This document shows positions 1 through 6,438 of a stretch of 6,697 nucleotides of DNA, piece after piece (the stretch's first letter is position 1; each line of letters starts with the position of its first letter). The translations under genes and the position numbers were made by a program. This DNA is from Akkermansiaceae bacterium. Its GTDB lineage: Bacteria; Verrucomicrobiota; Verrucomicrobiia; Verrucomicrobiales; Akkermansiaceae. Below the pieces are notes generated by a model, which searched no databases, had not been told where the DNA came from, and saw nothing but the letters and a program-made list of their open reading frames with translations. The DNA lies in the NCBI GenBank assembly GCA_020627645.1, contig JAHDGN010000190.1, forward strand, positions 1 through 6,697, given 5' to 3'.

Positions 1-756
1 GACGGCGGGAAAGACATCAATGATGCGCTCTACGGTCTGTGAAGTATCGCTGGTGTGAATAGTTGAGAAGACTAGGTGTCCGGTTTCACTCGCGGTTAAG
101 GCCAAGGAGATGGTTTCGAGGTCACGCATTTCCCCAACAAGGATGACATCAGGATCTTCACGAAGTGCAGATTTTAGTGCAGGTGCGAATCCATGTGTAT
201 GGATTCCTAGTTCTCGCTGTGTGATGCAGGATTTTTTTTCGACATAGGTGTATTCGATCGGGTCTTCGATGGTTAGGATGTGCTTAGGACTTCGTTGGTT
301 AATGAGTTCGATGAGGCACGCGAGGGTTGTCGACTTTCCAGTTCCGGTTGCTCCGGTGAAGAGGACGAGGCCTCGAGGGAGTTTTGAGAGTCGGTAGATG
401 GCTTGTTCCATGGTGAGGAACTCGGGGGAGGGAATGGTATCTGGGATGATACGGCAGACGGCGGCAAGGCCACGTTGTTGGCGGTGAACATTAATACGAA
501 AGCGAGTGGTTCCTTGTGGTAGGTCGAGTGAATGACTGGTGTCGATTTCAAAGTCCTTATTCAGAGTCTCTAATTGGTCGGGGCGAAGAATTGCGGTGAT
601 GAGTTCTTCGCACTGTGGAGCAGTTAGTTTGGGGAATTCTCCATCAAGGGCCCGGAGAGCTCCGTCGATTCGAAAGGCTGGGCTCCGCTCTGGGGCAAGG
701 TGAACGTCCGATGCTCTTCTTTCGACTGCGAGGGTCATTAGTTCTGTGAGATCCAT
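1..756 (-). CDS. pilT: PilT-type retraction ATPase, C-terminus beyond window edge
   Basis: Cytoplasmic hexameric secretion-superfamily ATPase that powers pilus retraction. I translated 252 codons from the ATG at 756 to the left edge with no stop; the family is usually about 350 residues, so roughly the last 100 are missing. The N-terminus has the PilT PAS-like domain (MDLTELMTLAVERRASDVHL, then FRIDG near residue 28). Visible motifs are Walker A GATGTGKST at 135-143, the Asp box TIEDPIEY at 162-169, QREL at 180-183, Walker B DPDVILVGEMRD at 201-212 and the His box TGHLVFSTIHTS at 225-236, followed by ERIIDVFP. There is no MshEN domain and no tetracysteine zinc motif, which separates it from PilB. 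It starts 25 bases after pilC, with no Shine-Dalgarno. One oddity: the usual D-T-x-S-F after QREVG reads HTHGF here. PilU is a possible alternative, since the C-terminus cannot be judged. Confidence 0.93.
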   Translation of the reverse strand, partial: MDLTELMTLAVERRASDVHLAPERSPAFRIDGALRALDGEFPKLTAPQCEELITAILRPDQLETLNKDFEIDTSHSLDLPQGTTRFRINVHRQQRGLAAVCRIIPDTIPSPEFLTMEQAIYRLSKLPRGLVLFTGATGTGKSTTLACLIELINQRSPKHILTIEDPIEYTYVEKKSCITQRELGIHTHGFAPALKSALREDPDVILVGEMRDLETISLALTASETGHLVFSTIHTSDTSQTVERIIDVFPAV

Positions 757-781
757 GGGAGAAGGTTGTTAGATTCAGGTT

Positions 782-2005
782 TTAAGGGGTAGCCATCTTC
801 GTGAGTTCCCACATGGGCATGTAGATGGCGAGAGCGAAGAAGCCCACGATGGTGGTTAGAGAGACGATGAGAATGGGGCCAATGGCATCGGTCATTTTTT
901 TAATTTGGTAGCTGATTTCGCCGTCGTAGTGTTCGGAGACGTGGCGTAGCATTTCGTCGAGGCGTCCCGATTCCTCACCTATTCGAACCATGTTGATGAG
1001 CATGGGGGGGAAGTATTTGGATGACATGAGGGGGCCGGCGATCCCATGACCTTCTTCGAGTAATTCTCTGACTTTGTCGAATTCAGCCGAGATGGCGGCA
1101 TTACCGACGGTTTGGGTGAGAATTTTTAATGAATCTAGAACAAGAACACCACTTGATTGGAGGAGGGCGAAGATGCTGGCGAAACGGGTCATTGCGGCCT
1201 TAATCAGGACTGGGCCGATCAGTGGTGTTGCTAAAAGGAACCGATCGCGGGTGAGTTTTCCTTTCTCTGTTTGATTGAAGTAGCGGTGGCAAAAGAAGAT
1301 GGTCACAACCATTCCGAGGAAAATGAGGGCGCCGTATTTGGTGAGTATTTCGCTCATCCAGATACAAATTCGGGTTGGGAGGGGGAGGTTAAGTCCTTGT
1401 TTTCCGAAAAAATTGACAAAGCGTGGGATGACGAATCCAACCATGATGAGAAAGGCGACACAGAGTGCTCCGACGACCATGAATGGGTAGCGCATGGCGG
1501 TCTTAATTTCAGCTTTGACCTTGGCCTCATGTTCAATCAGGTAAAGGAGTCGGTCGAGGACCTCGGGGAGGGTTCCGCTCGCCTCTCCAGCTTCGATCAT
1601 ACTACAGAAGAGGGGAGTGAAGACTTTTGGGTGTTTTCCGGCCGCTGCGGAGAGGCTCATTCCTGATTCGATATCTTCCTGAATCATGCCAGCAAGATAT
1701 CGTAGGCGGGGTTGTTCGGTTTGATCTTTTAGAATTGCAAAGGCTTGAGTCATGGGGATGCCGACTCGAACCATGGTGACTAATTGTTTGGTGAATACGA
1801 TTAGGTCGGTTGGTTTTACTGAGAAATAGTGAGTTTTCAGGTGAGACAAGAAGCCTTCATTCGCTCCTCCTGCCTGTTGGATATCGATCGGAACGAGATT
1901 TGAATCGGCAATTTGTTCGAGTGCTTCTTCAAGGTTTTCTGCGGTTAGAGTGCCCGAACGTGTTTTGCCGCTGGGGTCGGTCGCTTGGTAGTTGAAGACG
2001 GGCAT
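782..2005 (-). CDS. pilC: PilC/GspF inner-membrane platform protein
   Basis: Polytopic inner-membrane platform protein that couples the cytoplasmic ATPases to pilin insertion and removal. Its 407 residues match the family's normal length. The start MPVFNYQATDPSGKTRSGTL is the typical family opening, and an in-frame TAA five codons upstream supports this ATG. Two GspF repeats are visible. The first, about 66-190, carries FTKQL at 71-75 and the signature MIEAGEASGTL at 136-146. The second, about 270-395, carries the matching MVRIGEESGRLDEML at 339-353. Hydrophobic segments fall near 172-195, 223-240 and 375-397, the expected three-helix topology. It lies 74 bases after pilB and 25 before pilT. 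The same fold occurs in type II secretion (GspF); the name pilC follows from the adjacent pilT. No frameshift or truncation is seen. Confidence 0.95.
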   Translation of the reverse strand: MPVFNYQATDPSGKTRSGTLTAENLEEALEQIADSNLVPIDIQQAGGANEGFLSHLKTHYFSVKPTDLIVFTKQLVTMVRVGIPMTQAFAILKDQTEQPRLRYLAGMIQEDIESGMSLSAAAGKHPKVFTPLFCSMIEAGEASGTLPEVLDRLLYLIEHEAKVKAEIKTAMRYPFMVVGALCVAFLIMVGFVIPRFVNFFGKQGLNLPLPTRICIWMSEILTKYGALIFLGMVVTIFFCHRYFNQTEKGKLTRDRFLLATPLIGPVLIKAAMTRFASIFALLQSSGVLVLDSLKILTQTVGNAAISAEFDKVRELLEEGHGIAGPLMSSKYFPPMLINMVRIGEESGRLDEMLRHVSEHYDGEISYQIKKMTDAIGPILIVSLTTIVGFFALAIYMPMWELTKMATP

Positions 2006-2079
2006 AGTAGGCGATCGTTAAAGGTTCCGGTTAAGAAGTGGTGATTGGATGCTAGTGTCTGTTTGATGGTGGTTGATTT
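2006..2079 (-). other. pilB-pilC intergenic spacer, C-rich and G-poor
   Basis: This is the largest gap in the operon at 74 bases. On the transcribed-sense strand its first 51 bases (2079 down to 2029) contain 19 C and only 2 G by hand count. I see no sigma-70-like -35/-10 pair, no GC-rich hairpin followed by a U-run, and no Shine-Dalgarno in front of pilC. The likeliest reading is an unstructured leader between cotranscribed genes. A C-rich, G-poor stretch outside coding sequence could also serve as a Rho loading site, but this is inference and the whole operon shares the C bias. Confidence 0.4.
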
Positions 2080-3777
2080 TCAGAGAGCGACTTTTGCGGC
2101 AGCTTCATCGAGTGAGGTCTGGCCTCGGCTGGCTTTGAGGGCGACATCTTCCCTCATGGTCATGAAATTTCCGCTGGCTATTGCGGCGGCAAGGAGTTCA
2201 TTTTCACCCGCTCCAGAGGCGATGAGCGATTGGATGTTTTCGTCGATATTCAAGACTTCAAATATGGCGAGTCGTCCCCGATATCCGGTGTGACGACAAC
2301 GGCTGCAACCTTGTGGCTTGAGGAAATTGGAGTCTGTATTGGTGGGAATGCCCCAGAAGGAAAGAGCTTCGGGCGGTGGAGTCCAAGGTTCGGCACAATC
2401 TTCACAGACTTTTCGGACAAGGCGTTGAGCGATGACACAGGAAAGAACTGAGGAGATGAGGAAGGGTTCGATTCCCATATCCATGAGGCGAGCAACGGTG
2501 CCTAGCGCGCTATTCGTGTGGATGGTGCTAAGGACAAGGTGTCCAGTGAGGGAGGCTTGAATAGCGATATTGGCAGTCTCGGTATCACGAATCTCACCGA
2601 TCATAGCGATGTCGGGGTCCTGGCGCAGCATGCTTCGAAGACTGCCGGCGAAGGTCATACCTGCTCTGCGGTTGAGTTCGACTTGGCGGATGCGAGCGAT
2701 GCGGTATTCGACAGGATCTTCAACAGTGATGATGTTGACCTCTGGGCGATTTAACATTGCGAGAATGGAGTAGAGGGTCGTTGTTTTTCCGCTGCCGGTA
2801 GGGCCGGTGTTAAGAATCATGCCGTGTGGGCGGGCGATGGCTTTCTCAATTTTGGTGATGTCACTTTCTCGCATTCCTAGCTGCTCGAGTTTGAACACGA
2901 GGGCGTTCATATCGAGGAGTCGCATGACGACGTTTTCTCCATAGATGGTGGGAAGAGTGGAGACTCGAACATTAATTTCTCGGCTGCTTATTTTGGCCGT
3001 AAAGCGGCCATCTTGCGGAACGCGAGTGACGGCAATATCCATACGGCCAAGGATTTTGAGACGGGAGACCACCGAGAGCAGCATTGATTTCGGGATGGGA
3101 GGGAGGTCTTTTAGAACTCCGTCGACGCGGAGGCGAACCTGTACGTGAGTCTTTTCTGGGGAGATGTGGACGTCACTGGCTCCTTCTCGGACAGCAAGGG
3201 TCATGATCCAATCGACATTGCGAACGGCGGTTGACCCCTCTGCGATGTTCATTAGGTCTTGAAGTTGAGACTCCTCGCCTTCTTCGTTTTCTTCGTCTGC
3301 CTCTGCAGATCCGTAGTCGACTTTTTCGATGTCGTCTAGCAGTGAACTTGTGCCGGATGCAAGGCCGTAGATATTGTTCATGAGGTCGTTGTATTCGGCC
3401 TCGGTGCAGATGACGGGTTCAATTTCGAGATTGAGTTGTCGCTGAACTGCATCCATGTCGATCACGGCGGTGGGATCAGGCATGGCGACGATGAGGAGTT
3501 TTTCCTCACGGTGGAGAGGAATCATACGGTACTTCCCAGCGAGAGATGCGGACAGGATCCCGGCGATTTCAGGTCGAACTGGGTATTGTTCTGCGTCGTA
3601 CTTTGGGATTCCGAGGCGGGTTCCAAGAACGCTGACCATGTCGGAGTCTGAAACTAAGCCTTCTCTCAGAATATACTCGTGAACTTTTACGCCATTTCGC
3701 CGAGGAGCATTCTGAATTTGAAGGAGTTGCTCTTTGGTGAGGTATCCTTCCTCAAAAAGCATTTGCTCTAGTCTCAT
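2080..3777 (-). CDS. pilB: PilB/GspE-family assembly ATPase
   Basis: Cytoplasmic hexameric ATPase that drives pilin polymerisation. It has 565 residues, normal for PilB. The N-terminal MshEN-like (T2SSE_N) region spans about 1-138 and opens MRLEQMLFEEGYLTKEQL, which supports this start. A strongly acidic linker follows, with 12 Asp/Glu among residues 148-169. The second N-domain includes GASDVHISPE at 199-208 and VPQDGRF at 253-259. The catalytic core shows Walker A GPTGSGKTTT at 325-334, the Asp box TVEDPVEY at 351-358, Walker B DPDIAMIGEIRD at 387-398 and the His box TGHLVLSTIHTN at 411-422. A CxxC pair at C458/C461 and another at C491/C494 form the tetracysteine zinc site typical of PilB/GspE and absent from PilT. 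It begins 20 bases after the secretin stop. It could be called gspE; pilT in the operon favours pilB. Confidence 0.95.
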   Translation of the reverse strand: MRLEQMLFEEGYLTKEQLLQIQNAPRRNGVKVHEYILREGLVSDSDMVSVLGTRLGIPKYDAEQYPVRPEIAGILSASLAGKYRMIPLHREEKLLIVAMPDPTAVIDMDAVQRQLNLEIEPVICTEAEYNDLMNNIYGLASGTSSLLDDIEKVDYGSAEADEENEEGEESQLQDLMNIAEGSTAVRNVDWIMTLAVREGASDVHISPEKTHVQVRLRVDGVLKDLPPIPKSMLLSVVSRLKILGRMDIAVTRVPQDGRFTAKISSREINVRVSTLPTIYGENVVMRLLDMNALVFKLEQLGMRESDITKIEKAIARPHGMILNTGPTGSGKTTTLYSILAMLNRPEVNIITVEDPVEYRIARIRQVELNRRAGMTFAGSLRSMLRQDPDIAMIGEIRDTETANIAIQASLTGHLVLSTIHTNSALGTVARLMDMGIEPFLISSVLSCVIAQRLVRKVCEDCAEPWTPPPEALSFWGIPTNTDSNFLKPQGCSRCRHTGYRGRLAIFEVLNIDENIQSLIASGAGENELLAAAIASGNFMTMREDVALKASRGQTSLDEAAAKVAL

Positions 3778-3797
3778 GATGTGATGGGCAATTTGAA

Positions 3798-5396
3798 TTA
3801 CTTTCCACTCCAGTTGACGGGGATTCCTTTCCTCGGGAGGATGTGTGGGGTGATGAAAATCATGGTGTCGTTGAAGCCATTGCGGTCAGATTGATTGCGG
3901 AACATGGCTCCGAGGCCTGGAATGTTTTTGAGGATGGGGACCCCGTCTTTTTGAGTGGTCTCAGTTTCTGCGGACAGGCCTCCGATGACGGTGGTTTGTC
4001 CGTTTGCAAGGTAGAGTGAAGTGACTGCGGATCGAGTTAGGATGGGGACCTGGGTGTTGCCATCAATGATGATCGAGCGAGTGTCGTCGAAGTCATTTTT
4101 GGTCGTATTTAGATCAAGTTTTACCCAATTTTTGTCGATGACGTGGGGGGTGACTTCTAGGGTAAGGGTTGCCTTCTTGAACTCGACCTGAGAAACAGCG
4201 GCAATACCGGTTCCAGCGGCGGTGGCAAAGGGGCGTTCTTCACCGCTTTCGATTGTCGCAGTTCTTTGGTCAAGGGTTGTGATTGAGGGGCGGGAGATGA
4301 TGTTTAGGCGTCCGTCTCTTTGTAGGGCTGATAACTGGGCCTGTAGAACTTGGCTGCCCCGAACGCGGCTTGCTCCGAAGATGAATCCGGACCCTAGAGG
4401 GTCAAAGCCAGCGGGGAAGTTGGAGTTGAAGCCAGTCGGAAGGGGCGTTGATCCAAATTCAGATCCAGTCCCAGATTGGTCGAAAACCCCCCATTGAACT
4501 CCCAGTTGTCTGGAAACCTCGTTGTTTGCCTGGACAATCACGGCTTCGATTAGAATCTGATGCGTTGGTTGATCAAGTTTCTGGATGAGTCTTTCGGCTT
4601 GAGCAATGTCGGAGGGAATTCCGTGCATGATGAGTTGTCCGCTGTCGATGTCTGCCTTGACCTGGAAGGTTGGTCTTTCGTTCGCAGGGAGAAGAGTATT
4701 TCCAGCGGTTCTGTCATCGTCTTTCTCTGTGATGGCGTGCATCATCGTCTGAACAGAGTCAGCAATCTTTTCGAGATCGGCGTAGCGGATGCGGACGATG
4801 TTCATGATCATCGGTTCGGAGCGCATTCGATTCTCTTCGGCCATCAATTGTTCTTGGAGGGCTTGCTCCATGGCGATTTTGTTTTTGATGTCTTGAACGC
4901 CATAGACACGGAGGAGGTCATTTTCTAATTTGTAGTGGAGTCCATTTCCTTCGGTGATTGCAACAAAGAGGCGGTCCCATTGGGTTTCCTTTCTTAGGTT
5001 GACTCGCATCTTTCCTTTGACGTTGTTGCTTACGATGATGTTGAGGTCAGCGGCATCGGCAAGAGCTCTGAGGAGGACCGCGATATCTGTTTCACGGGTG
5101 ATGATCATGTCTCTTACGGGAATCTTTGGGAGTGGTTCAGGCAAGGTGGCTTTGATGGCGGTTGAGGTATCCCCATGGAAGATCGGCATGGGTAGGTAAT
5201 CCGGGGAGACAGGGGGAACCATTGGTGGTTGTTTCGCTAATTCCTTCCAGGCTTGAATACTGGCATTTTCGTCGTTAGGCGGGCCTTCAAAGGAGCAGCT
5301 TCCTAGAATGAAGGTCACGGCGAAGGTGGTGCTTAGTTTGAATAAGCGATTTCGGTGAGTGTGGCAGGTGGGAGTCTTTTTTGGTTGGTTGTGCAT
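3798..5396 (-). CDS. pilQ: Secretin (PilQ/GspD family), predicted lipoprotein
   Basis: Outer-membrane secretin that multimerises into the gated pore through which the fibre passes. The N-terminus has a long cationic region (KK at 6-7, HRNR at 14-17), a hydrophobic core, and a lipobox-like ILGSC with Cys34. Serine at +2 fits outer-membrane sorting, so I infer a lipoprotein. A proline-rich linker is followed by an N0/STN-like domain (about 95-167), one N1-type secretin_N domain (about 195-285, opening MNIVRIRYADLEKIADSV), a Gly/Ser/Phe-rich segment (about 305-345), and the secretin core to about 520. Core signatures are RPSITTLDQRTATIESGEE, VPILKNIPGLGAMFR at 486-500 and a FITPHIL ending. At 532 residues it is shorter than the 650-750 common for PilQ/GspD. 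It has one N1-type repeat, no AMIN domain visible and no extended S-domain. It starts 8 bases after the pilP stop. Calling it gspD would also be defensible. Confidence 0.92.
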   Translation of the reverse strand: MHNQPKKTPTCHTHRNRLFKLSTTFAVTFILGSCSFEGPPNDENASIQAWKELAKQPPMVPPVSPDYLPMPIFHGDTSTAIKATLPEPLPKIPVRDMIITRETDIAVLLRALADAADLNIIVSNNVKGKMRVNLRKETQWDRLFVAITEGNGLHYKLENDLLRVYGVQDIKNKIAMEQALQEQLMAEENRMRSEPMIMNIVRIRYADLEKIADSVQTMMHAITEKDDDRTAGNTLLPANERPTFQVKADIDSGQLIMHGIPSDIAQAERLIQKLDQPTHQILIEAVIVQANNEVSRQLGVQWGVFDQSGTGSEFGSTPLPTGFNSNFPAGFDPLGSGFIFGASRVRGSQVLQAQLSALQRDGRLNIISRPSITTLDQRTATIESGEERPFATAAGTGIAAVSQVEFKKATLTLEVTPHVIDKNWVKLDLNTTKNDFDDTRSIIIDGNTQVPILTRSAVTSLYLANGQTTVIGGLSAETETTQKDGVPILKNIPGLGAMFRNQSDRNGFNDTMIFITPHILPRKGIPVNWSGK

Positions 5397-5404
5397 GGCT
5401 ATCG

Positions 5405-5899
5405 TTAATTTGGCTCTCCTGAGAGGTTTTCTTTTTCGAGGGGGATTTCGATCGTTTCGTTCGCTCCGTTGAGGAGAAGTTCGACGTGGTTCTTAGATAT
5501 GAATATTAGCTTAAATTCCCCGCCTTTGATCGTCTCGCCCACCCGGTAGTCATCGCCATCGATGATGGCGATTGGGCGTTCTCCGATGTTGATGAATCCA
5601 ATGTATTTAGGGAGGATCATCTGATCCTCCTCGGGCTTTATTTCTTCCTTTTTCAGTGCTGACCCACGAAGCGGGTCGCGTGTCCACTCATCTGTCGCTG
5701 CTGCTAGGATTCCTTTTTCGGATTCGGTTAGGGCTCCTTTTTTGAGGTCGACTTGAACTTTTGTGATCAAGGCCGTGTAGTCTTTCGGTGGGGTTGTGGG
5801 CTTATCCTTGGAGCCTCCTATCATGGTGGCATAGTAGAGCCCTCCACCGACGGCGGCGGCGGCGCAGAAACCGAGAAGAACTTTTTCGCGTTTGGTCAT
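5405..5899 (-). CDS. pilP: PilP/GspC-like inner-membrane linker protein
   Basis: Predicted periplasmic connector between the PilN-PilO subcomplex and the secretin. Its 164 residues begin with a short cytoplasmic stretch (MTKREK) and one transmembrane helix at about 7-25. A Pro/Thr/Lys linker follows (about 30-40), then a probable helix with W72 and DP at 75-76, and a C-terminal beta-rich module at about 98-155 (YIGFINIGERPIAIIDG, then YRVGETIKGG). That module has the size and pattern of the PilP/GspC homology-region domain. Cys12 sits in LLGFC, which is not an acceptable lipobox because Phe is at -1, so the protein looks helix-anchored like GspC rather than lipidated like classical PilP. Its ATG overlaps the pilO stop (ATGA), implying translational coupling. 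The assignment rests on position, topology and domain pattern rather than strong motifs. Confidence 0.7.
   Translation of the reverse strand: MTKREKVLLGFCAAAAVGGGLYYATMIGGSKDKPTTPPKDYTALITKVQVDLKKGALTESEKGILAAATDEWTRDPLRGSALKKEEIKPEEDQMILPKYIGFINIGERPIAIIDGDDYRVGETIKGGEFKLIFISKNHVELLLNGANETIEIPLEKENLSGEPN
5611..5630 (-). repeat. Perfect inverted repeat inside pilP holding an SD-like site and ATG
   Basis: Two 9-base arms, GGAGGATCA at 5611-5619 and TGATCCTCC at 5622-5630, are perfect reverse complements around a 2-base centre. On the coding strand the first arm carries GGAGG (within GAGGAGG at 5626-5632), and five bases later comes the in-frame ATG for Met94 of pilP (5620-5618). A hairpin with about 8 pairs and a 4-base loop would bury the SD-like site. 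The repeat itself is certain; any function is inference. Confidence 0.5.
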
Positions 5900-6438
5900 T
5901 GGATGGCTAGCCAGACTGAGAGGCTCATTTCAGGCCCAAGTTTAGTAACGTCGATGATGAGTGACTCGATGGTGTCAACGAAGTCCATCTTATTGAGTTG
6001 ATTCAGAAGGTCAGTGAAGGTTGCGAAGTTTCCTCGGATCCGTGTGTTGACTTGGAGAACTTCGCGATCTCCCTTTAGTGAGCGGACTTGTGGAGTGACG
6101 TTCACAAGTTCGACGTTGGAGTCTCGGGCGAGGGTTTCGAAGACTTCGGGGAGGTCGGTTAGGTCTTCGATTTTGAGTGGCTTGATTGTGTTGACAGATA
6201 TTGCTTCGGGAAGTGATTTCTTTTTGTGTTGTAGGAGTGAGGCGTGAACGGGAAGAAGGGTGTTTTGGCGTTTGAGATCTGTATTGAGGCTTTCGATCTG
6301 GGTTTTCGTCTTTTTGATTTTTTGGGATGTTGGGAACACCCCAAAAAGGACTAGACCCACAAGCACTGCAAGAAAGAGAGCCGGGAGAATTAATTTCTCA
6401 CGAATACTAGGGCGATGGTGAGCGGCGGACTTTCTCAT
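5896..6438 (-). CDS. pilO: PilO-like inner-membrane alignment protein
   Basis: Predicted bitopic inner-membrane protein that pairs with PilN in the T4P alignment subcomplex. Its 180 residues have the PilO layout. A cationic cytoplasmic tail (about 1-15) precedes one transmembrane helix (about 16-36, ILPALFLAVLVGLVLFGVFP). Next come a Lys-rich helical, probably coiled-coil stretch (about 38-75), a linker, and a C-terminal ferredoxin-like module (about 95-180) with alternating strands and the helix FATFTDLLNQLNKMDFVDTI. PilO proteins are usually about 200 residues, so this one is slightly compact. The ATG overlaps the pilN stop and its own TGA overlaps the pilP ATG, both as ATGA, so coupled translation with both neighbours is likely. 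Its start is preceded by seven A residues instead of a Shine-Dalgarno. GspM would be the type II counterpart. Sequence conservation in this family is low, so the call leans on architecture and order. Confidence 0.75.
   Translation of the reverse strand: MRKSAAHHRPSIREKLILPALFLAVLVGLVLFGVFPTSQKIKKTKTQIESLNTDLKRQNTLLPVHASLLQHKKKSLPEAISVNTIKPLKIEDLTDLPEVFETLARDSNVELVNVTPQVRSLKGDREVLQVNTRIRGNFATFTDLLNQLNKMDFVDTIESLIIDVTKLGPEMSLSVWLAIQ

Noticed and set aside
273..551. 92-codon minus-strand frame overlapping pilT
   Set aside because: It is an alternative frame across the PilT Walker A region, Ser/Pro-rich as expected from an out-of-frame reading; the pilT frame carries all the motifs.
1271..1666. 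131-codon open frame on the plus strand opposite pilC
   Set aside because: It is the complementary reading of a well-conserved pilC region, with no recognisable domain. Long antisense frames are common opposite real genes.
2006..2079. Internal promoter or intrinsic terminator between pilB and pilC
   Set aside because: No recognisable -35/-10 pair and no GC-rich stem with a U-tract could be found.
4560..4928. 122-codon open frame on the plus strand opposite the secretin
   Set aside because: It lies entirely within the secretin N-domain coding region and its translation has no family features.
5384..5430. Upstream non-ATG start for the secretin using AGGAG in the end of pilP
   Set aside because: The in-frame upstream codons are AGA GCC AAA TTA ACG ATA GCC, none a normal start; the ATG at 5396 already gives a plausible signal peptide.
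5851..5866. GGC-rich run resembling a short tandem repeat
   Set aside because: It simply encodes the alanine run of the PilP transmembrane helix.
6386..6402. Short GAGAA...TTCTC inverted repeat in pilO as a terminator or frameshift stimulator
   Set aside because: It has a five-pair, AT-rich stem with no U-run, lies inside the coding region and is too weak and too far downstream of the A7 tract.
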